Assembly (NCBI GenBank): GCA_014084085.1
Contig: NPFB01000108.1
Coordinates: forward strand, 1 to 37,502
DNA from: Hondaea fermentalgiana
Taxonomy: Eukaryota; Sar; Bigyra; Thraustochytrida; Thraustochytriidae
Reading direction: 5' to 3'
DNA length: 37,502 nt
Below, one piece after another: positions 19,078-28,251 of this stretch. Numbering within the stretch: position 1 is the first letter of the stretch; the number at the start of each line of letters is the position of its first letter. The position numbers were made by a program, and so were the translations under genes. Under the pieces are notes generated by a model. It did not search any database. It was not told the origin of the DNA and saw nothing but the letters and a program-made list of their open reading frames with translations.

Positions 19078-20491
19078 CTGCCTGCCGCGCCTCGTCTCGC
19101 GACGCGTCCGGCGCCGCGGGGACTCGCGGCCTCGCGCCTGCCGCCTCGACCTGCCGAGGGACGACCCGCGGGGTGCAGATTTGAATTTGAAATCCACGGA
19201 GTGAAATGAATGAACGCCCCGCTCGCTCGCACGAAGGGACGAGACGACCGAACCGAGCAGAAAGAAGCCTGCCTCCCCGTACCTCCACGCGGTACCTCCA
19301 ATCTCCGCCGGCCGCCGCGTCGTCTCACGAAGCCGCTCTCGGCGCGCGAGCGGGAGCGGCGGACGGGAGGGCGGGCGCGCGGCCTGCACCTGCTGCAGCT
19401 GCTGCCCTCGCGCGCGGTTTGGGGTCTGGTTTGCGGCGCCGAGGAGACGAAAAACACACGGACACAAGTCAAGTTTTTCTCTGGTGGCTGCGAAGAAAGT
19501 AGATCAACAAGCCGGGCACGCGCACTGACAGGGCGCCCAGGCAGGAAGAAGCAGCGCAAGTGGGCGGCGCGCGATAGCCGACTTGCGGCGCGAGAGATGC
19601 ACTTCGGGGCGCCGCGCGCGCAGTGCGGCAACGCGAGCCGAGAGGTCGGAGGCCACGCGCCCCGTCTCCAGAAAGCCAGCGACCGTCGCTTCGCTTTCTT
19701 GCTTTCTCGCTGCCTTTGCTGTGTTGCTTTTTGGGCGCTTTCTGCGTTGCTTTGTTGCTTGGTCGCTGGTTGGTTGCTTGGTTGCTTGGCTTCAAGTTGG
19801 CTCGGCTCGTGTCGCTCGCGCTGATTGCTCGCAGTCGCTGTGCAGGGGTTGTTTTCTTGGCTTTCTTGGCGCGCGACCCCTTCGGTGGCATGTGGGTGGT
19901 GTGGAAAAGGGCGCGCGCCTCGCCTCGCCTCGCCTCGCCCCGCCTCGCCTCGGGCGGGAGTGACTGACTGACAGCTGAGGCGGCGCGAAATATGATGGTG
20001 AGAGAGTTGCGAGATGACAGGACCGAGACGACAGGGAGGCATGGGCGATCGCGCGGGACGAGCTCGATCGACAGCCCACCTCGCTTCCGCCGGGGCGGGG
20101 CGGGGCAAAGCAGCAGAGGCGGCGAGAGGAGGGCGCCGGAAGCGACGTCGAGCGAGACTGGCCGCAATAACACCCCCTCGCATCGCTGGGCGAACGAGAG
20201 GCTGCGGGCGGGCGAGCGAGCGAGGGAAAGGAGCCCCGAAATGGGCACGTGCCACTTGCGTACAGTACGTTTGCTGCGTTGGCGCACTGCACAGCGCGAG
20301 CTTCAGCGTCGCCGGCACGGCTGGCGCTTCTCGGTGAACGAGGGGCAAAAGGACGCGCCTTTCGACGGGCCGTTCGGCCAGTCCGATGCGATCGTCGCTC
20401 GAAACAATGACAAGACATCAATAATGTTGTAGGTAGTATGAATTAGGCCCATCGAGTAAGACAGACAGGCAGAGAGAATAGCGCTCTCGTC
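19028..20491. promoter_or_regulatory. Long GC-rich spacer upstream of the myristoylation-site gene
   Basis: These 1464 bases lie between two minus-strand genes. They hold a TGCG microsatellite close to the ATG, and ACTTGC elements at 19556-19561 (reverse), 19581-19586 and 20254-20259. CGCAAGT at 19555-19561 and ACTTGCG at 19581-19587 form a perfect 7-base inverted pair. There are also GGTTGCTT-type repeats (about 19745-19790) and a CGCCT pentanucleotide run (about 19918-19950). Frames of 200-570 residues are open on the minus strand, but they are Arg/Ala/Ser/Pro mixtures typical of random GC-rich DNA and I do not call them genes. An unannotated non-coding RNA or long 5' UTR cannot be excluded. 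Confidence 0.45.
19043..19076. repeat. TGCG tetranucleotide microsatellite
   Basis: About eight and a half perfect tandem TGCG units lie 16-49 bases upstream of the ATG of the minus-strand gene, hence inside its probable 5' UTR. On the coding strand the unit reads CGCA. Length changes would alter leader length but not the protein. Confidence 0.9.
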
Positions 20492-23400
20492 TCAGTTCTG
20501 CCGCATCCAGGTTGAGAAAGTCTCTCGGCGGGACGCCGCGGTGCTCTCTTCAGGAGGTAACATCGCGTCCTCCTGCGAGGCGAGGATGGCTCGAATCGCC
20601 AGCTCAAGGTCCTCGACCTCTGACGCAAGATCCGGCATCCGAACACACAATGCATCTTCGTTCCACGAAGTGTCAAAGCGTCCCTCCCATCCGCTCACAT
20701 CCATCATGTCATCATCAACCACGTAAGGGAGCATATTTGCAGCCCGGACACGCTGAAGGGCATAGCAAAACTCGTCGCGACAGGTGTCATGCTCCGTCTT
20801 GTCCCGATTGACCCTCTGCATGTACGTTCGGGTGACAAAAACCACAACAGCCTTCGACCGGTCGATGCCGTTCACCATGGAGTCGAGTGTGTCCGCAGTC
20901 TCGTCTGCTTCTTCGTGCTGCTGCTCCACCTCTTCCTCCTCATGAAGCCAACAGAGAATCCCACGCGCCTCGAGAGCCTCCGCCACAGCTTCGACCTTTG
21001 CATGATGTTCATCAATTCCATCCAAAGCATGCAAAAGATAGACGTCGAAAGGCTTGTCCGTGCTTAGCAAACAATCAGCCGCATCGGCGCCCTCTACAAA
21101 CTGTTCAAACGCTGTCAAGGGAAGAGATTTAGAGCCCAAGGACGCAACATGCGATCTTGCATGATTCAGCGCTTCGTCGATGTCCTCCAGAGAAGCGCAA
21201 GCGGCTCTACGATCTGTACCGTCGGAGCTGATAAAAAGCTCCCCGCCGAGTTTACCCTTTGCGAACGAGACGTTGATGGACTTGAGAGTATTCATGATCA
21301 GTTTGACGTGATTCGTCAAACTCTTGTACACGGACTGCTTCGAAAAGTACAGCAGCACTCGATTGTCGCTCGTCTCCAAAATCATGCGCACATCGTCGAT
21401 AACGACAGCCGCAAAGTCGGAATACAAAGCAGGACTCGCAACGCTCATGAGTGCCGGAAGGCTTTGCGCGAGGCTAGCAATCAGGCGTTGAAAGATGTCT
21501 TCGGGCAAAACCGCAAACTGAATGTAAGCCAAAACATGTCCTTTGCCCAAATCTCGGAGGGCGTTCTCTCTATCATCCTTTTCAACAGGACGCAAAAGAC
21601 TTGGCAGCAACAATGCGCCTTCTTCGTCGCCATCATCGTCGTCGCCGATCCAGGGACTCGGGCACGCCAACAGCATCGTTTGCGCTAGCTTTGTGAGGTA
21701 GGCTATCGGATGATCTCGCCACAACCTTTCCAGTAGATCACGACTGGCCACGCCTCGCACTGATCGATCGTCGAACGGGCTCAGTGACTGCAAGGCGTTC
21801 TCATCGTCATCATCGCTCATTCGAGGACTCATATCATCCGTCAGCGTTGGCGAAATCAGCGCCATGAACTGGTCCATCGCTTGGCTCCAAAGACCCTGAT
21901 TCCCAGCTTCATGGCCTGGCCAGTCATCGAGCGCTCTCTCGAGATCGGGCGGGAAACCTTTGTTGTTGCCCCCGGCGCCGTCGACGCCATCGACTTCATC
22001 ATCATCTTCCTTCCGTTTGTCCATGCTTGGATCGCGAATCACGCTTGAGAGGCTTGCCAGCAACCATTGCGGCCGGGTCACGACAGTCTGGTGCAGCTCG
22101 TCGTTCTGGCCTGTCGCCAGATGCACGAGCGCCCCAACTTCGTGCATGTACCTGAGCATCTTGTGCAATTCCTCTTTCGAAATGTAGCACTTTTCTTCCG
22201 CTATTTTCTTCACTTCATCCAGTGAAACGAAGTTGCTATCTTGCGAGAGAAGCTGCTTCAAGCAGTACGACCACCGCAGGGGAACCTTTTGCTTACAAAA
22301 GTCTTTCTCCGCGACACTTTCGAACAGCGCCGCGCGGAGGTGTGCTACTCGTTCGCCTGCGTCCTCTTCGTCAGTGTTATCGATGGGGAAGAAGTGAAGC
22401 CTTTCCGCCTCGTTTCGCACCACAGATGCCTTGACATCGCTTCTCATCAGTATCTTGGCATCGAGTGTTTTGTGGATCGTCTGGTGATCCTCCGGGTCCG
22501 GGACCTGGTCCAAATGAGTGCCGACGATCACAATGCTGGCATTTGGCGCGTGCAAACGAATGGAGCCAATCCAGAAGCGAAGCGCCTTCAGCGCGTCCTC
22601 TTGTGAGGCGAGGTGTTCCAAGTCTCTCTCATCCAGGACTCCCGCACGCCGCGTCTTGCCCAGCACCTCGCGCATGTCAAAGACCAACGCATAGACGCCA
22701 TGCTGCGTGAGAAAGAGGCGGTGCAGGGAATGAAACATCTCTTGCCCACTGTGGTCCCAGATCATGAAACTGACTTCCTCGTCCGGCTTGTGCGCTTGCT
22801 CCTTGGCGTGCAGACGAACTGGAGTCTCGAGAGCCTGTGAGATCTCCTTCTCGTCAAAGTGCGGTACTTGGCCACGCGAAGCACTTGCCCGCATTGTGTC
22901 GCGGACGCTCTTGCGAGGGACAGATAAGCGTGCCGCGACCTTGGACATGCGACGGGACAGGCGTTGAGCTAGGTTCCGTTGACGGTACGCATATTTTGCA
23001 AGTTGTACCCCCAGATCGGCGTTGTCGATCTTCCCACTCATCTTCCAGTCACGTGTGTACAAGAGCGCAAGATCCACACCGACCGTCGGATCGTAGTCGG
23101 GGTTGAATGCCTGATTGAGGAGCGAGCGGACCATCGCCGTCTTGCCCACGGAGACCTTGCCCACAACGATGAGCTTGGCACGGCCCCAGCGTACCGATTC
23201 GTTGGCTTTAAGGGCCTCTTGCGCAGCCAGATTAAGACTCTGCACCTCTCCCATTACGAGCTTGAGGTGAGCCCTGATACGAGCCGCGCCCACAGAGTCT
23301 TTCGAGTCAAGTCTGCATGACAGGTGTGTTAGTACGAGCTCATCTTTGGCTTCTCTCTCGTCATGCAACGTACTCGATCTCACGAAGAATCTCGTTGCTT

Positions 23401-26400
23401 TCCAAAGCCGCGGCCAGTGCCTCAGAACCTGCGTCGCCCATTTTGGTTTCCCAGAGGCTGTGCAAAAGTTGCGCAACGCCAATACGTTAATTATCATCTT
23501 CAGCAAAGCTCTGATTTGCCCCACTGTCTTTCTCCGCGTACAAAATACAACGTACTTCAACTCTTCCAGCGACGTAGAATTCTCCTGAAGGGCGCTCGCC
23601 AAGGCCACAACGCCATCATCGCCGATGGGATTGGAGCTAAGACTGCGCTTTCACATCCAGAAGCAATGTTGTGATGGTGAACCAAGTAGGTACAAAATTG
23701 CAGAGTAGAATAGGTTCAATAGCAAAGCAGCGTGAGAGAATGAGTGAGAGAGAGAGTGCGCAAGGCAGACGATGATGGAGGGACCCAGACGTCGTGTTTG
23801 GTGCAAGAGTATACATTGTCGCGCAAAACCGCCCTGGTTAGCTTCTCCTGCGTCTTGCAAACATTCATCATTTCCTTCTCGCGACTTACTCGAGGTGTTT
23901 CAGGGACGAATTTCTAACAAGCGCGGTCCCGAAGGCCTCCGCACCGTCAGCGCCAATGCTGTTTTCGCGAAGACTGTGTTTGTGTGCACAATCGTTGATT
24001 TGAAGAAGAAAACAAGTCGCAGCAAAAGAGCAATCGTAAAGCATGCGGGAGAGGAGATAACGATGGTGCTGTGAGTTGTCGAATCAACATGTGAATGGTT
24101 TGCAACGGAAAGAGGAAATAGGCGCATCATTAAACCCCTCTCACTCTTTGCACACCGTGCTTCTTTGCCTTACGCGTACTTACAAGATCTTTTGTAGCGA
24201 GGCGTTCTTTGCGAGGCCGTCCGCTAGCGCTTTCGCGCCATCTGAGACGATTCCGCAGTTGGAAAGGCTGCGGTTTTGCGCATTAAGTACACATCGAAAA
24301 GGCAAATGACAACCGCGCCGGAGTTGTGAATTTGTAAAAGTCATTTGTGCGGGTGTGCGTCGCAACGTGAGTATTACTATTCGATCCTCCCGTTCACTCG
24401 CACACATGTACTCTTTCGTCACTGCCACGTACTCTAAACGTAGGAGCGCTGAGTTCTTTGCGAGCGCGCCCCCTAGCGCTTTCGCGCCATCTGAGCCAAT
24501 ACTGTTCATGTCAAACCTGCGCTCGTGGTAAATGAGAGACGCAATATCACAACAAGAGAGAAATGGGCCATGCATCGGTGGGCGACGACGAGCATCAATT
24601 ATTTTGAAATTGGTGAGTTGTTCTTGCTTCTGATACGCGTTTTCTCTTTCGGCCAATACTACTCACGAAAGCTCCTCTAACGACGAATTCATGACGAGCG
24701 CGCCGGCCAGAGCCTTTGCGCCATTTGGGCCCAGATCGTTCTCGCAGACGCTGCGTTCGCGAATTGTGGACATACCGTGAAGACGTTAACATACCGCAAG
24801 AGAGCATGCATTTCGGTCAGTCTTTCTCAGTCCAAACACCATTCTCATCATCGTCATCATCATTACTACCATGCGACTTACTCGAGCAAAAGCAACGAAG
24901 AGTTCCTTCCAAGCCCTAGAGCCAGCATTGACGCGCCATCATCGCCAATGGCATTGAAACCAAGGCTGTGACGCGGGAACGGTAACGACAAATGTCGATA
25001 GGCCCGTGCATCAGAAGAACGATTCATTCATTCATTCATTCATTCATTCATTCATTCATTCATTCATACTGATTAGTCTCTTCCTTACTCCTTGCGCGCG
25101 CCATTTTACTCTTCACATGCATCACCTACTTCAACTTTTGCAGCCGCGAGTTCGTCACGAGCGCAGCGCCCAGAGCTTTTGCGCCGTCCGAGCCGATCGT
25201 GTTGGTCATGAGACTGCGTATCAGATGTACATAGAGGAGCAAGAGAAGAGTGCCAGGATACGGCAGCGCCGCACATTTAGCAAAGAAACGAATATGGGGC
25301 CATTGCATGCGGTGGTCAGCCATTCTCGTCAATCTGTATCTTCGATTCCATCGCGAACCCTTACTTGATTTCTTTCAGCGACGGGTTTCGCGCAAGGGCT
25401 CCTCCCAGCGCTTTGGCGCCATTTGAGCCAATTTGGTTATTTGTGAGACTGCAAACATGCGTCATGGTCAAGTGCATTGGTTTCAAATTTAGCAGGAAGA
25501 AGTCAATGGCATCGAGAATTGTTGATTCGATTCGTTTTTCGTCAGATGCGCACGTGTGCTCGTGAATTTCTCGAGCTCCCGTCATAAATTCCTTTCCTTG
25601 TATAACGTACTCTAAAATCTGCAGCGAAGAGCTTGCCACAAGCGCTCTTGCAAGCTCTACTGCCCCCAGGTCGCCAACTTTGTTCCCAAGGAGACTGCAC
25701 AGATTTTGTACTGGTCAGTCGTTCTCGCTCCTTTCACACTTTACTTCCTTGCTCTTCGTCACTTACTTTAACTTTTGAAGTGACACATGCTCTGCAATCG
25801 CGCTCGCAAGCGCTTGTGCGCCACTCCACCCGATTCGATTTTCGTCGAGCCTGCGCACCGTGAGTACTGGTCCTTGTCAGTGCTTCTTGTTTGTGCGAAC
25901 AGTCTCATTTTCTTCCCTCATCACATCTTGCAACACGTACTCGAGGTTTCGCAGCGACAGATGTTTTGCAAGCACGCTAGCGAGCGCTTTCACGCCATCC
26001 AAACCAATGTCGTTGCCACAGAGTCTGCAGTTTCAACATCACGCCCGTCCGGAAGCAAAGCAAAGCAAGGAACAGGACAAGTGTGTCAGAGAAGTTAGAT
26101 TTTTGGGGATTAGACAGGCACCTGCCGCACACTCCTTCTCGCCAGACTTACCGCAGTTCTCGTAAGGACGAGGTCTTCATGAGAGCATTCGCAATCACAA
26201 TAATGCTATCATCGGCCAAATCAGAACGATACAGACTGTAGCATGTGAAAACGACAACAGTATACCAGAGTTAGTTGGTTGGGTTCGGTACACTGTGTAC
26301 GTGGCCTTTCGTTGACGCGAATTTATCCTGTGTCGTCTTTTGAACATGACTTACCCTAGGTGCTGTAGTGAGTCGTCCTTCGCAAGCGCGTCGGCAAGCA

Positions 26401-26685
26401 CTTTTGCGCTTTCAAGGTCACATTTCGCAAGTCCTAGACTGTTCGTGATATGGCCGAGGTGATCCGAATCAGAGATGTGCCAAGGACAATATCAGACCAT
26501 GGACGTGGCACAATTCAAGTGCGTGGTTGTTAGGAGCTCGTTTCACCACTATTTGAATCGATGCTCTTTCTCAAAACCTACTGGACTCTCTCTTTGCCCT
26601 CGGCTATCGCCTTGAGCTCCTTTGCGAGACCTTCTTTGGTATAGCGGCGCGACGCTGCGTCCTCTCTGCTTTCAGCTCCCCCCAT
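20492..26685 (-). CDS. ROCO-family GTPase: LRR array, Roc, COR and C-terminal TIR (16 exons)
   Basis: Exons in transcript order: 26685-26582, 26438-26355, 26235-26152, 26024-25941, 25850-25767, 25694-25611, 25448-25365, 25213-25130, 24965-24882, 24750-24667, 24516-24433, 24267-24184, 23973-23890, 23642-23556, 23457-23374, 23312-20492. All 15 introns (61-247 nt) begin GT, end CAG and are phase 2. The sum is 4104 nt, giving 1367 residues. Residues 1-35 start MGGAES, a MGxxxS myristoylation-type site; no other ATG occurs in that exon frame. Residues 35-428 are 14 RNI-type LRRs. Roc: P-loop GKVSVGKT (479-486), DHSGQE (614-619), THLD (693-696), with a ~90-residue basic insertion between switch I and DHSGQ. 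COR (~768-1080) includes VVTRPQWLLASL. TIR (~1182-1335): FDVYLLH start, GIDRSKAVVVFVT, and a Glu in CRDEF (~1275) placed like the catalytic Glu of SARM1. No kinase is present. The predicted role is ligand sensing, GTPase switching and TIR signalling or NAD+ cleavage at a membrane; the function is inferred. Confidence 0.88.
23374..26438 (-). repeat. Array of 14 single-LRR exons, 84 nt each (one 87 nt)
   Basis: Each exon encodes exactly one leucine-rich repeat with the consensus L-x2-N-x-I-G-x-D-G-A-K-A-L-A-x-A-L followed by x2-N-S-S-L-x2-L-E. Every exon starts on the last base of a codon and ends on the second, so exons are symmetric and each can be skipped or duplicated in frame. The 87-nt exon (23556-23642) has one extra residue (NSTSLEEL). 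Repeats at the N-terminal end (26152-26438) are the most diverged; those in the middle (24433-25448) are closest to the consensus, which suggests more recent duplication or homogenisation there. Donors are mostly GTAAGT, GTACGT or GTAGGT; acceptors are always CAG. Confidence 0.92.
25022..25067. repeat. ATTC tetranucleotide microsatellite inside an LRR intron
   Basis: About eleven perfect ATTC units (GAAT on the coding strand) occupy part of the intron between the LRR exons at 25130-25213 and 24882-24965. Length change would alter intron size only. Confidence 0.9.
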
Positions 26686-28251
26686 ATCGCCGGACTGCTG
26701 TTGCTTGCACAACAGGTTGTGTGAGAAGTCACCTAGGGCTCGCAATGCGACGAAGCGAGTCCACCAAGCGAGCCTCGCGCTTGCGAGCACGTGCACGCCT
26801 AGGGCACGTCGCGAGCAAAGCGGGAGACGACGCGCAGCCCTCGTGTAGGCGCGTTCAAGATTTGCACAGCCCACTGGTCGAATCCTTGGCAGCAGCAGCC
26901 GTGCCTCTGCTAAAGAAGAAGGCAAGTTCGAGTTTTACACACTCATATCTTCGGCATGTGCAACGAGGTCTAACCTGACCCATCATACTCGATGTCAACC
27001 ATACGACAGGGGGGTATAAAGCACGTTTCGATGGTACTGTCTTAAAGTCTATCCCGGCCCATCCCTACCTCCGCTTCAAAGATACGTGAAAAGAGAAGAA
27101 AGAAGGTAGTAATCAGAGGTTTGTAGAGCAAGGTCGATGTCTAGGGTTTTCGACAGAGGACCAGCTTGATAAAAGTTGCTGTTGTATCGGAATTCGCACA
27201 TCCCAGAGCAAAGAACACATGCTCGTCGAGAGATCGATTCGTGCGGGTTTGATTTCAGACAGCCGTGCAGAGATGCGTGATCGTGCTACCTAGAGAAAGG
27301 GAATTGTCTGTCACTAGAGAAACACCAGTGACGGTCACGAACCAAAAACTTGCGCGGCCTTATGAAGAGGCTGTTTCGGAATGATATGGGAAGACGAAGT
27401 GCAGCCGCAAGATAGACCCAGTGCGCCTCAGCAGCACACAAAGTCAGCGAATGCCCGTTTCTATAGTGTGATGATCGTTCGACATTCTAGTGCGTGCTAG
27501 CCTGAGGCCGAGCGTTTCGTCTTTGGATACGATCGTCTTGTAGGCCAAGGCGGCAAAGTGGGCATTACAAATTTATGCATTTTGGTCGCATTTGGGCAAT
27601 AAAAACTTCATGAGTGGCGAGGGGAAAAAGAGCGAGTAAAAATACTAACCAATGCACATTTCACTGTCTGGGCCTCAGGTTCCCACTCTCGTAAACCCCA
27701 TCATCATATGTACGTATGCGTCGGACTTTTGCCCGTTGAGAGGAGCAATGGCTTTTGTCCCAGTGGACGTCAAAACAGCGTGGAGCTTATAGATTTTATC
27801 TGTTACCGCTTCCTGGAACCAAGGCAAGAGCTCACCCGGCTCTTGGTGTGACAGTGAGTCAAGTCAGCTATCTGCCACTCACAGTGGATGTAGCTAGCCT
27901 ATAGGCTCACAGAAAAGATACGTTATCAGAAGAACGATGCAAGATAAAAGTACCGTTGAACTTAAAAAAAAACTACCAACAACCTGGTATGCGACGAAAT
28001 ATAAAAAGACACCGTGAAAACGTATCATGGAACCAACGTGGAAGTTCGATGGATGCACTTGCTTGGCCGTCTACCGCAGCTCGTGGTTGCCAAAGAACCT
28101 AAAATAAATTGAGTCATACTCTTTTTATTTTATTTCATGTTTTCACGTACAAAAAAGCCTGGCCTGACGCGTGGGACTCAGCAGCTCTTGGGCAGCAAAT
28201 CGCTTTCACGGAGAATAAATTCACTTCTGAAATTGTGAGCAGTCGAGAAAG
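26686..28251. promoter_or_regulatory. Divergent intergenic region between the ROCO gene and the membrane-protein gene
   Basis: This 1566-base region separates two divergently transcribed ATGs. From about 26980 to 28250 no frame of 60 codons or more exists on either strand, which is unusual for this GC-rich window and marks it as non-coding. Visible elements are GGGGTATAAAGC at 27011-27022, a 6-base hairpin (GTCACT/AGTGAC, about 27310-27332), an ACTTGC at 27348-27353, another in reverse at 26922-26927, and an A-run with TATAAAAAG near 27963-28007. No tRNA or snRNA signature is seen. Promoters for both genes, and possibly a non-coding transcript, are likely. Confidence 0.45.

Noticed and set aside
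19028..19288. N-terminal extension of the myristoylation-site protein with THAR-type repeats
   Set aside because: The frame is open but has no ATG before 19027; it begins only at a GTG and translates a TGCG microsatellite.
18630..20348. A 572-codon minus-strand frame and other long frames in the GC-rich spacer
   Set aside because: The predicted product is an Arg/Ala/Ser/Pro mixture without conserved motifs, overlaps the myristoylation-site gene in another frame and translates microsatellites. It is expected from GC-rich DNA where stops are rare.
23374..26438. Regularly spaced repeats that could look like a CRISPR array
   Set aside because: The units are 84-nt diverged coding LRR exons with GT-AG introns, not identical short repeats with unique spacers, and the genome is eukaryotic.
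26686..26925. N-terminal extension of the ROCO protein
   Set aside because: The frame is open but starts only at TTG and has no ATG before MGGAES at 26685.
27468..27505. C/D-box snoRNA-like signature (GTGATGA then CTGA)
   Set aside because: The flanks do not pair into a terminal stem, no C'/D' boxes are present and the box spacing is short; a chance match is likely.
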